Shown here: piece by piece, positions 22,786-30,003 of the stretch
Numbering within the stretch: the first letter of the stretch is position 1
Layout of the letters: each line of letters begins with the position of its first letter
NCBI RefSeq assembly: GCF_000421565.1
Contig: NZ_ATXG01000008.1
Coordinates: 1-64,000, forward strand
Direction of reading: 5' to 3'
DNA from: Agromyces subbeticus DSM 16689
Lineage (GTDB): Bacteria > Actinomycetota > Actinomycetes > Actinomycetales > Microbacteriaceae
Length of the DNA: 64,000 bases
Notes under the pieces: model-generated
The model's database searches: none
What the model saw: the letters and a program-made list of their open reading frames with translations, nothing else
What the model was told of the DNA's origin: nothing
Program-made: the position numbers and the translations under genes

Positions 22786-25041
22786 ATGGAACAGACCATC
22801 GCGTCGCGTCGACGACGCGTCCCGACGAAGACGAAGGGTGTCGTTGCCGCATTCGCGGCTGCGTCCATCGTCGCGACGGGCGCGTTCGGCGCCGTACTCG
22901 CATCCACCGGATCACCCGCCCAGGCCGCGCCGCTCGCGGCCGGCTACGACGGCGCTGACGGACTCCTCGGCGGTGTGTGGCTGAACGGGAAGATCGTCTA
23001 CTGCGTGAACCCGTGGGGTTCGGAAGCGACGAGCATCCCCGATGGCACACCGTCGGCTGGCTACAGCAGTGTCGGCCTGAGCGCTGATAACGCGGCCAAG
23101 CTGAATTTCGTCGTCTCCACGTACGGACAGCAGGGTGACAACGTCGCATCTGCTGCGACCGAGCTCTATTCGTGGACCGCGGTCGGCCAGATTGTGCCGT
23201 ACGCCCAGTCGACCGGCTACTCAGGCTCCGACCCTCGGGGCGCAGCGGAGTGGTTCTCGGTTCGGGCCGGCGGCGACGCCAACGCTGTCATGGCAAAGTA
23301 CGACGAGATCATCGCCGCGGCCGCGGGCGTGACCGCAGGTTCGTCGAACGGCGGCAGCTTCGGAGACATCCGACTCAACGTCGACTCTACGAACAACTAC
23401 GTCGGCACCATCGACGTGTCGAACGTCACTCCCGCCGGTGCGACCGGCACGATCACCCTCACACACGGCATCTTCGACGCCACGGGGACGAACACTATCA
23501 GCGGGGTCGGTGAGGGCTCACTCGCCATCCGGGGAGTTCCGCCGGAGGGTGAGGTCGAGTACAAGATCAGCGCGGCCCTCGCCTACACCGGCGGCGGGTC
23601 GGGATACGCAGGTAACGTTGAGCACTACCCAAACTCCGCTCAGGATGCTGTCGGCCCGGGTGAGCGCAGCAAGGTTGACTTTTCCGATCAAGTAAGTGAC
23701 CCCGCACCGCGAACCACGATCTTCAGCCCCGCGCTCACGACCGAGGTCGGCTCGAAGTTCTACCCGAACGGCGAGAAGCCCGTGGACGTCGTGGACTTCC
23801 GTGCGATCGCTGATCCGAGCGGCCGTATCAACGAGTGGCTCCGCTCCACCAAGACGGGCAACTACGCCCCGATCACTGCGAAGGGCACCTACTACTACTC
23901 GGAGACCAACCCCGAGCTCGCGCAGGGTGCCATTCCGGATGACGCGATCGTCGCCGGTCACGCGGAGGTCACGACCGACGCGCAGGGCCCGACTCACTCG
24001 TATGAGGTGACCGGCGACACGGCGATCGAGAAGGCCGGCTACTTCACCTGGGTGTGGGAGATCGAGTTCGCTGACCAGATCGACTCGGTCAAGAAGTTCC
24101 TCCCAGCCGACTACTCGTTCGTCGACGAGTACGGCCAGCGCGCCGAGACCTCGATCATCGCCCCGAAGGTGACGACCGAGTCGAAGCCGCTCGAGGCGCT
24201 CGGATTCCCTGCGCACGACACCGCGATCGTCGAGGGCGCAGTCTTCGACGGCGCCACGGTCGGCTTCGAAGCGTTCAAGCAGGACATCGACCCGGAGACC
24301 GGCCAGCTCGTCGGCGACCCGATCTGCACCCCGGACACGCTCGTGTTCACCTCGGAGCAGAAGGAAGTCACCGGCCCTGGAAAGGTGGACTCCGACAAGG
24401 TCGTGTTCGAGGAGATCGGCAAGTACTTCTGGGTCGAGAAGCTCTTCTACACGGACCCGGACACCGGCGACCAGACCGTCGTGCACGAGGGCGAGTGCGG
24501 TGCTGAGAACGAGACGACCATCATCAAGCAGGTCATCGTGAAGACGAAGGCCACGCCCGAGGTCGAGCTCGGCACCCCCGCGAAGGACACCGCGTCGATC
24601 CGCGGCACCCTCCCGGACGGCGCCAAGCTCACGTTCAACGCCTACAAGCAGAACGGCGCTGAGCCCGTCTGCACTCCGGACACGCTCGTCTTCGACGGCA
24701 CGAAGCAGCCCGTGGGCGTCACCCCCGGCGTAGTCGACGGCGTCGAGTACACCGGTCCGTCCACCGTGTTCAACGAGATCGGCACTTACTACTGGGTCGA
24801 GACCCTCATCGATCGCGACGGCAAGGTCGTCCACGAGGGCGAGTGCGGTGCTGAAGGCGAGACGACCATCGTCAAGCCCGTCGCCGGCAACGGCAACTCC
24901 GGTGCGGCCGCCCAGCTCAAGAACACCGGTGTCGACGGCAACGTCTTCGTGGTGGCCGGTGCGGGCCTGCTTGCGCTGATCGCGGCAGGCGTTGCGCTGC
25001 TCATCGCGAAGCGTCGACGCGCTTCGCGCCAGGGCGAGTAA
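22786..25041 (+). CDS. Sortase-anchored surface protein with thioester-like N-terminus
   Basis: A 751-residue cell-wall protein. A basic signal peptide with a hydrophobic core (about 18-42) ends at AQAAP. The first domain contains VYCVNPWGSE and a later SWTAVGQ; the Cys and Gln fit thioester (TED/TQXA) domains of Gram-positive adhesins, which bind host or cell surfaces covalently. Two repeat domains follow (about 500-590 and 620-705); both have CTPDTLVF, a YFWVE or YYWVE strand and VVHEGECGAE, so each has a Cys pair. The C-terminus is LKNTG, a hydrophobic helix and a KRRRASR tail, a sortase sorting signal of unusual sequence. The class E-like sortase at 3593 is the obvious partner. Start ATG 22786 has GGAGAGGAAC upstream. 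Confidence 0.8.
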   Translation: MEQTIASRRRRVPTKTKGVVAAFAAASIVATGAFGAVLASTGSPAQAAPLAAGYDGADGLLGGVWLNGKIVYCVNPWGSEATSIPDGTPSAGYSSVGLSADNAAKLNFVVSTYGQQGDNVASAATELYSWTAVGQIVPYAQSTGYSGSDPRGAAEWFSVRAGGDANAVMAKYDEIIAAAAGVTAGSSNGGSFGDIRLNVDSTNNYVGTIDVSNVTPAGATGTITLTHGIFDATGTNTISGVGEGSLAIRGVPPEGEVEYKISAALAYTGGGSGYAGNVEHYPNSAQDAVGPGERSKVDFSDQVSDPAPRTTIFSPALTTEVGSKFYPNGEKPVDVVDFRAIADPSGRINEWLRSTKTGNYAPITAKGTYYYSETNPELAQGAIPDDAIVAGHAEVTTDAQGPTHSYEVTGDTAIEKAGYFTWVWEIEFADQIDSVKKFLPADYSFVDEYGQRAETSIIAPKVTTESKPLEALGFPAHDTAIVEGAVFDGATVGFEAFKQDIDPETGQLVGDPICTPDTLVFTSEQKEVTGPGKVDSDKVVFEEIGKYFWVEKLFYTDPDTGDQTVVHEGECGAENETTIIKQVIVKTKATPEVELGTPAKDTASIRGTLPDGAKLTFNAYKQNGAEPVCTPDTLVFDGTKQPVGVTPGVVDGVEYTGPSTVFNEIGTYYWVETLIDRDGKVVHEGECGAEGETTIVKPVAGNGNSGAAAQLKNTGVDGNVFVVAGAGLLALIAAGVALLIAKRRRASRQGE

Positions 25042-25075
25042 CCCACGCCCCGCAGGGACCCTCCTCTCCACAGGG

Positions 25076-25105
25076 CGAGGAGCGGCCTCTGAGGGTCGCT
25101 CCTCG
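25076..25105 (+). terminator. Hairpin after the surface-protein gene
   Basis: CGAGGAGCG (25076-25084) pairs with CGCTCCTCG (25097-25105). It is directly followed by a second hairpin at 25106-25143. Confidence 0.5.
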
Positions 25106-25143
25106 AACGCCCGGCATCTTCCACTCGGACGGTGCCGGGCGTT
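25106..25143 (+). terminator. Strong terminator hairpin
   Basis: AACGCCCGGCA (25106-25116) pairs perfectly with TGCCGGGCGTT (25133-25143), which also supplies a short T-run. It closes the surface-protein gene. Confidence 0.7.
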
Positions 25144-25153
25144 CCCTCGTTGT

Positions 25154-25164
25154 GCCGCGCATAT
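25154..25164 (+). promoter_or_regulatory. Element motif GCCGCGCATAT, leaderless type
   Basis: The motif ends 8 nt before ATG 25173, one base longer than the usual 7. No ribosome-binding site is present. Confidence 0.5.
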
Positions 25165-25172
25165 CCGGACCA

Positions 25173-25388
25173 ATGAAGAGAACGCGGAAGCCCATGACGC
25201 CGGTACGCCATCGGGCGGGCCGGGAGCCGGGCAGACCCCGCAGACGACCGGGCCGTCACTCGAACGGAAAGGTACGGGCGCGAACAGAGCTCGACATCTG
25301 GCTGGGCAGGAGCGCCCGCGGTCGCGTGCTGCTCGCCTGCGTCGTCGTCGCCTTGGCGATGCAACTGCTCGCGATGCTCGGGACGTGA
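25173..25388 (+). CDS. Small basic protein with a C-terminal membrane helix
   Basis: A 71-residue protein. The first 50 residues are strongly basic (MKRTRKPM, REPGRPRRRPGR, RARTEL) and the end is one hydrophobic helix (RVLLACVVVALAMQLLAML). This tail-anchored layout would place a nucleic-acid-like basic domain at the membrane. The leaderless motif 8 nt upstream is the main evidence for the start. No family is known. Confidence 0.5.
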   Translation: MKRTRKPMTPVRHRAGREPGRPRRRPGRHSNGKVRARTELDIWLGRSARGRVLLACVVVALAMQLLAMLGT

Positions 25389-25584
25389 CCGCGACTCCGC
25401 GTGTGGAATCCGTCTCCGCGGCTGGTCGGGCGCTTTCGATCGTCTCGCTTCACCCCCACCCGGGATTGACTACGATATTTCTACTTATCCGAGCAATACC
25501 CTGTGGCGGTCGTACTGCGACAACGAACGGCTCCAAGCCGATTCCGGCCGCATGAGAGGCTCTTCTTGAACCGCGCCGGATTGG

Positions 25585-25716
25585 CTAGTGTCGGTGAACC
25601 CTCGCGGCATCGAGAAAGATATCCAGATGCTCGTTCCTGCCGGCTGCGACGTAGCCGGGGCCGCTTGGAGTGGTAACCCGCTGGCCGCACTTGAATCGGA
25701 TGTGCGTAACGCTCAT
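25585..25716 (-). CDS. Possible 43-residue protein
   Basis: An ATG at 25716, in the context CACGGCATGAGC that resembles the leaderless genes, opens a frame with normal composition (THIRFKCGQRVTTPSGPGYV and HLDIFLDAARVHRH). The upstream GCCGCATTCAT is a weak match to the element motif. It overlaps no other gene. The rest of 25389-25842 shows nothing I can call. Confidence 0.35.
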   Translation of the reverse strand: MSVTHIRFKCGQRVTTPSGPGYVAAGRNEHLDIFLDAARVHRH

Positions 25717-25842
25717 GCCGTGATGAATGCGGCGGGCTGACCGCACCGAATAGACACGGGGACGATGCCGTTTCGTGCGGTCTAGGGTCAGCTTCGCCGC
25801 ATTGGAGAGGGTGAGGAGCGCGCACGGCCAGCGCGGCGGAGC

Positions 25843-26973
25843 ATGAACGACGTCAATCCCAGTACCGCGGAACCCGGCAAGCTTGAACAGCCCAGGCCGG
25901 ATCTCCTCCGGCTTCTTGGCGCGCGGGATCGCGCGCTCGAGTTCGAGGCCGAGTCGCAGGCGCCGAACACTCGCCGCGCGTACGAGAGCGACTGGGCCGC
26001 GTTCGAGACCTGGTGCGCAGAGGTTGGCGCGAATGCGCTCCCGGCGTCGTGGGAGTTGCTCGCGATGTACGTCTCGGAGAAGGCATCCATCCAAACCGTG
26101 AGCGGCGGATGGATGTACGCTCCGTCGACGATCAGCAGGTGGGTGACAGCAATCAACGGCAGGCATGCGATCGAAGGGCTCCAGCGGCCGGGGTCCGACC
26201 GACGATTCCAGGCCGTGCTCGCCGGCATCCGTCGCGACCACGCACGCCCGACCAGACGGATGGCGCCGCTCCTGCTGGCCGAGCTTCGCCAGATCGTCGC
26301 TGCGATCGACATGGCCGGCTATCCGGCCGGTGTCATCGGCGTCCGCGACCAGGCAATCCTCGTCATGGGCTTCGCAGGAGCGTTCCGCCGTTCCGAGCTC
26401 GCCGCTCTCCGAATCGACGATGTCTCTCGGCATCCGGAAGATGGCCTGCACGTCCGCGTGCAGCGTTCGAAGACGGACCAGGAAGGCGAGGGTCGCGTGA
26501 AAGGTCTGCCGTACGGCGCGAATCCGGCGACGTGTCCGCCGTGCGCATGGGCGCGGTGGTTGCGCGTCCTCGCAGCGTCCCCGTCACGCGCAGCAGTCAT
26601 GGCCGTGCTCCGTGCGACGACGCTCGACGAGCACGTCTGCCGAGGGCCTCTCCCCCAGCTGCCGGAGGCGATCGATGCGACGGGCCACCTCTTCAGACGG
26701 ATGGTGAAGGGCGGCACGGTCACCGACCAGCCCATGAGCGGCCACGCTGTGAACGAGATGCTGAAGCGCAGGGTGACCGCGGCAAGCCTCGACGCCACTC
26801 GATTCGGCGGGCACAGCATGCGCGCCGGCTTCGTCACTCAGGCGCTCCGCGCGGGCGCCAGCACGTCTGAGGTGATGCGACAGACATTCCATCGGGACCC
26901 CGCGATGGTCGAGGTCTACGCCCGCGAGTACGACCCGTTGAAGGGCAACGCGGTCACGAGGCTCGGGCTGTGA
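25843..26973 (+). CDS. Tyrosine recombinase
   Basis: A 376-residue site-specific recombinase. The N-terminal SAM-like domain (about 40-145) carries NTRRAYESDWAAFETWC and a TISRWVTAINGRH segment. The catalytic domain has Arg in FRRSELAAL (about 180), Lys in QRSKTDQEG, His and Arg in GGHSMRAGF (about 323-327), His in QTFHRDP and the nucleophile Tyr in VEVYAREY (about 357). All residues needed for activity appear present. It begins at ATG 25843 and forms an overlapping operon with two downstream genes. Because the element already has an integrase at the tRNA, this enzyme may serve resolution, inversion or a second, nested element. Confidence 0.85.
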   Translation: MNDVNPSTAEPGKLEQPRPDLLRLLGARDRALEFEAESQAPNTRRAYESDWAAFETWCAEVGANALPASWELLAMYVSEKASIQTVSGGWMYAPSTISRWVTAINGRHAIEGLQRPGSDRRFQAVLAGIRRDHARPTRRMAPLLLAELRQIVAAIDMAGYPAGVIGVRDQAILVMGFAGAFRRSELAALRIDDVSRHPEDGLHVRVQRSKTDQEGEGRVKGLPYGANPATCPPCAWARWLRVLAASPSRAAVMAVLRATTLDEHVCRGPLPQLPEAIDATGHLFRRMVKGGTVTDQPMSGHAVNEMLKRRVTAASLDATRFGGHSMRAGFVTQALRAGASTSEVMRQTFHRDPAMVEVYAREYDPLKGNAVTRLGL

Positions 26974-27218
26974 CCGCTGACATCGGACTCGCAGCAGACA
27001 CCGCGGACGATTGCCGGGCCGCGCGGTCGACAGCGCCCGCGGACATGGCCGTCCCTGCGAGAGGGACCGCTGACCGCCGTCACGGTCGCCTCGATCTCGC
27101 TGACATCCCCGCGTTTCCGCGGATGTCTGGCTCGCCTGTAAGTCTCCAGTGCGGCCGAAGCGGACGCATCAGCCGGACACTCGGTGGTGCATTGAGCCCT
27201 GCTGGGCGGACACGGTGA
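26970..27218 (+). CDS. Small ORF between two recombinase genes
   Basis: 82 codons from GTG 26970, overlapping the recombinase stop (GTGA); its own stop overlaps the GTG of the next gene in the same way. The product is Arg/Ala-rich without clear motifs (LDLADIPAFPRMSGSPVSL is the best-folded part). The double GTGA overlap is the only strong support. It may merely be a translational bridge. Confidence 0.4.
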   Translation: MTADIGLAADTADDCRAARSTAPADMAVPARGTADRRHGRLDLADIPAFPRMSGSPVSLQCGRSGRISRTLGGALSPAGRTR

Positions 27219-28174
27219 CCAACGAACACGGCGGCGAGCCCCGCCCCAGAACCGACACGGACACGGACAGGGCGGCAGTGTCCGAGGCGATGTCCGTGCG
27301 CCTGTCCGCGCATTGGTCGCTGTACGTCGACTGGCAGGCGTCACATGGCCGGGCGACGGGCCCCGCTGACCTCGAGCAGATGCAAGCGTTCGCGAACGAG
27401 TGCCCGGCGTCCAGTGAGGTGCTCGCCGAGCGGGTCCGAGCCGTCCGTCTCGGCCACGAGCTCCAGGGCATGCCGTGGCTCGCGGCGGAGGCCAACGTAG
27501 CTCCTCGTGCGTTCCCGCCCGGCTGGCTCGACCCCCGGGAGGTACTGGCTGGCCTTCCGACCAGGCGATTCCCGGTCGGGTTCCGGGGCCGCCGCGACGG
27601 CTACCTCATCGTCCTCGCCGCCGAACTACGCATACCCCGTCGCAAGGTGCTCGCAGTCGAGCACGGCGACGTTGTGCTGCAACCGACGCTCGTGGTGGCT
27701 GGCCGAACGATCCCCATGGACGACGACCCTCGGCGCTGCCCACGGTGTGCCGTGACCCGTTGGATGCGCGTGCTCGGTGAAGTAGGCTTCGGCGGCCGCG
27801 GCGCTGGGCACGCGACACTCGCCCCCTCGGTGCCCTCGGGCGGCCACGACTGTGAGCTGCCGCTTGACGGGTGGTGGCGCCGAGCAGCGGCACTGGCGCC
27901 ACAGATCGACCGGTACGGCTGGATGGGCGCGACGCTGTCTCAGCGATCGCTGACCGCTATCCTCAGCAGCCGTCTGCGTGATAGCGGCCTCCCCGCCGGC
28001 GAGCACCCGGACGCGTGGACCGAGCGCGGTTACTCGGGCCGGTTTGCGGGCTCCTCGAGCGCGGAGCTCGCGGACGCACAGGACGACGTCGATGCCCGTC
28101 TCGCAGCGCTTCTCGCCAGATCGAACGAGCTCATCGACCAGGCGAACCGCGATCTCGACTTCCTCGGCGGGTGA
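27215..28174 (+). CDS. Recombinase-like protein without catalytic residues
   Basis: A 319-residue product that aligns with the recombinase encoded just upstream: SLYVDWQASHGRA with its N-terminal domain, RDGYLIVLAAELRIPRRKVLAVEHGDV with RDQAILVMGFAGAFRRSELAALRIDDV, and RRCPRCAVTRWMRVLG with ATCPPCAWARWLRVLA. The catalytic region is altered: no HxxR (the site reads DAWTERGY), no H/W box and no recognisable nucleophile Tyr. The C-terminus is a charged helix instead. I infer a non-catalytic subunit or directionality factor working with the active enzyme. The start GTG 27215 overlaps the preceding stop. Confidence 0.6.
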   Translation: MTNEHGGEPRPRTDTDTDRAAVSEAMSVRLSAHWSLYVDWQASHGRATGPADLEQMQAFANECPASSEVLAERVRAVRLGHELQGMPWLAAEANVAPRAFPPGWLDPREVLAGLPTRRFPVGFRGRRDGYLIVLAAELRIPRRKVLAVEHGDVVLQPTLVVAGRTIPMDDDPRRCPRCAVTRWMRVLGEVGFGGRGAGHATLAPSVPSGGHDCELPLDGWWRRAAALAPQIDRYGWMGATLSQRSLTAILSSRLRDSGLPAGEHPDAWTERGYSGRFAGSSSAELADAQDDVDARLAALLARSNELIDQANRDLDFLGG

Positions 28175-28183
28175 GGCCGCCGT

Positions 28184-29437
28184 CTACTCGAACCCAAACG
28201 CGTTCGGGTCGAACTTCAGCTCGTTGGTACCGAACATCGAGTTGAGCAACGTCGCAGTCAACGGGTTCACCTGGTCGAGTGGCTGAACGTAGTGCCTCTT
28301 GGTCGTGGACTCGTTCGCGTGACCGAGCGCCGCGGCGGCGAGGGCAAGGCCAGCCTCGGCGGAGAGAGCGCTCGCGACTGTCTTCCTGAACACGTACGGA
28401 GGCATCTTCTCGAGGTCGTCCGTGCCAGCGAGCCTCGGGTGCTGTGCTCTGAACGCTCGCCACTGCCGGCCTATGTTGTTCGGCCAGACCGGGCGCCCGT
28501 TGCGCGTCTGGAAGAGGAACGCGTTGTCTGGTTGTCCAGCTGTGCTGAGAACGAGTTCGCGGATGGCATCCGCTGCGAAGCCAGGGAGCACGAAGATGCG
28601 GTGTTGGCGAGGATCCTTCGTGTGCTCCTGCCGTTCGATCGTGCCATTCACACGTACGAGCGTGCCCGTGATGCGAATCCGCGTCTCCTCGGCCGACAGG
28701 TCGCAGTCGTTGCGGCGGAGCGCGAGTACCTCACCTGGCCGCGCCGAGGTGCCGAGCATGATGTCGACGAACTGACGGAGTTGTCCGTTCGGGCGCGGAC
28801 CAGGCCTGTCATACTCGCGCGCCCATCGGCGGAGCGTGAGGCGGATTTCAGCGACTTGCTCGGTCGAGAGCGCCATGACCTTCTTGACCGCATCGGTCCG
28901 CTTCCGTTTCGACCAATCGCGCGTCTCCCGCATCGGATTCGTGGCAATGGCTCCCTTCCGGACCGCGAGACTCATCATCTGCTTCAGGATGATCCTGGCG
29001 ATCTTCGCGGCTGTCGGTGACCTGTCACGACGCACCGCGGCGAGGAAAGCGTCTGCAGTACCCACTGTGAGCTCATTGAGAGGGAGGTTCCCCAATGAAG
29101 GTGCGATGATCCGGCGAATGTCGCCTTCGTACTTCGCAAGCGACTGAGGAGCGAGGCGCTCTTCGTGCTTCTCCTCGTCGAGCCAGTACTGCGCGAGCTC
29201 TGCGATCGTGGAGTCACACGTAATCGCATCGATGCCGCCGAGTCCGCGCATGATCTCAGTGGCAGTGCGCTTCAGGTCTTCGAGCGCCTCTGTTTCCGAG
29301 CGTCCGTAACCTCGCGGCCTCCTCTGGACCCCGAAGAGGTCCCGCATCCTCGCGCGGGCTATTACGGTGCCGTCGGGCTTCGTCTCGAATGCCGGGCTAC
29401 CGATATCCCCAATGCTTGTGCGTGGTCGTCCGGTCAC
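28184..29437 (-). CDS. int: Phage-type tyrosine integrase
   Basis: A 417-residue integrase with three parts: an N-terminal arm-binding region (about 1-70: GTVIARARMRDLFGVQRRPRGYG), a SAM-like core-binding domain (about 75-160) and the catalytic domain (about 190-410). Catalytic residues are Arg in SARPGEVLAL, Lys in HTKDPRQHR, Arg in PYVFRKTVAS (the usual His is Tyr/Phe, as in many actinobacterial integrases), His in LGHANESTTKRHY and Tyr of that motif (about 382). It lies next to the excisionase gene and about 400 bp from the tRNA-Asn gene, so integration at the tRNA is likely. The GTG start at 29437 is chosen because it follows the xis stop by only 4 bp. Confidence 0.9.
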   Translation of the reverse strand: MTGRPRTSIGDIGSPAFETKPDGTVIARARMRDLFGVQRRPRGYGRSETEALEDLKRTATEIMRGLGGIDAITCDSTIAELAQYWLDEEKHEERLAPQSLAKYEGDIRRIIAPSLGNLPLNELTVGTADAFLAAVRRDRSPTAAKIARIILKQMMSLAVRKGAIATNPMRETRDWSKRKRTDAVKKVMALSTEQVAEIRLTLRRWAREYDRPGPRPNGQLRQFVDIMLGTSARPGEVLALRRNDCDLSAEETRIRITGTLVRVNGTIERQEHTKDPRQHRIFVLPGFAADAIRELVLSTAGQPDNAFLFQTRNGRPVWPNNIGRQWRAFRAQHPRLAGTDDLEKMPPYVFRKTVASALSAEAGLALAAAALGHANESTTKRHYVQPLDQVNPLTATLLNSMFGTNELKFDPNAFGFE

Positions 29438-29441
29438 GAGG

Positions 29442-29648
29442 TTATTCCGCCTCTGTCTGCAACTCGAGCCAAGCATCGACCGCTTCGCGACGCCACCGAA
29501 GGTGTTTCCCCAGCTTGATCGCGGGCGGGCCCTTCTTCTTCTTGGCTGCGCGCCAGTCGTAGATCGTCGTCACAGGCACCTGGAGGTAGTTGGAGAGTTC
29601 CGTGATCGACATCAGGTTCATGCTCGGCGCTGCTGTGTTGCTGCTCAT
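29442..29648 (-). CDS. xis: Excisionase-like winged-helix DNA-binding protein
   Basis: A 68-residue MerR/excisionase-type protein: MSITELSNYLQVPVTTIYDW is the helix-turn-helix, followed by KLGKHLRWRREAVDAWL. Such proteins bend DNA at attachment sites and drive excision together with the integrase, whose gene starts 4 bp downstream. The ATG 29648 is 7 nt after GCCGCCCTTAT, so translation is likely leaderless. Upstream in-frame codons exist but would read through the motif. Confidence 0.85.
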   Translation of the reverse strand: MSSNTAAPSMNLMSITELSNYLQVPVTTIYDWRAAKKKKGPPAIKLGKHLRWRREAVDAWLELQTEAE

Positions 29649-29655
29649 GTCCCAG

Positions 29656-29666
29656 ATAAGGGCGGC
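29656..29666 (-). promoter_or_regulatory. Element motif GCCGCCCTTAT, leaderless type, before xis
   Basis: The minus-strand copy ends 7 nt before ATG 29648. It ties excision to whatever controls the other motif-bearing genes. Confidence 0.6.
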
Positions 29667-29760
29667 GGATTCTGAAACCACCCACACCCTGATCCGGGAC
29701 AACCCAAAAGGACAGCGCAGGGTTCGGACTAGATTCTGCCGTCGGCCATTGAATAGTGCG

Positions 29761-29784
29761 TTTCCGGCCCACTTTCCGGCCCAC
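29761..29784. repeat. Tandem 12-bp repeat near the attachment site
   Basis: TTTCCGGCCCAC occurs twice in perfect tandem (29761-29772 and 29773-29784), between xis and the tRNA gene. This is the expected place for integrase or excisionase arm-type sites. Confidence 0.6.
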
Positions 29785-29807
29785 GCATGTGATTTGATTC
29801 AACATAA

Positions 29808-29838
29808 AAGCCCCGCATTCACTTGGAATACGGGGCTT
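29808..29838 (-). terminator. tRNA-Asn terminator
   Basis: AAGCCCCGCATTC and GAATACGGGGCTT form a stem with one mismatch. On the minus strand it follows the tRNA and ends in TTTTAT, a good intrinsic terminator. Confidence 0.8.
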
Positions 29839-29842
29839 CTCG

Positions 29843-29915
29843 CTCCCCCACTTGGACTCGAACCAAGAACCTACCGGTTAACAGCCGATTGCTCTGCCAA
29901 TTGAGCTATGGAGGA
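29843..29915 (-). tRNA. tRNA-Asn (GTT)
   Basis: A 73-nt cloverleaf on the minus strand: acceptor TCCTCCA pairs with TGGGGGA (one G-U), the anticodon loop is CTGTTAA with anticodon GTT, and the T arm is CTTGG-TTCGAGT-CCAAG. The CCA end is not encoded. Its 3' end faces the integrase and is the probable insertion site of the element. No second copy of the 3' end was found in the window, so the other attachment site is likely beyond the left edge. Confidence 0.95.
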
Positions 29916-30003
29916 TCGCTTGTTCAGCATCGATACTCTAGCAAAAGGTTGGCGCGAGTCCCAATCCGAGGCGGCCTCGACAACGCGCCCACCGCCGCAC
30001 TGC

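Noticed and set aside
23518-25173. A 551-codon antisense frame opposite the surface protein
   Set aside because: Its codon use mirrors the plus-strand gene, which has a signal peptide and a sorting signal. The antisense product is Arg/Asp/Leu-biased with no motifs.
25585-26451. A long antisense frame opposite the recombinase gene
   Set aside because: Typical high-GC shadow; only its last 43 codons lie outside the recombinase gene and look coding, so only those are listed.
28184-28210. A left attachment site near 28.19 kb (ctactcgaaccc resembling tRNA sequence)
   Set aside because: Only a short partial match to the T-arm, and it lies inside the integrase 3' end; too weak to be an attachment repeat.
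1-29700. A relaxase or a replication initiator for the element
   Set aside because: I looked for HUH or MOB motifs, primase-polymerase and RepSA-like signatures and saw none in the predicted proteins. Absence may reflect the truncated left end.
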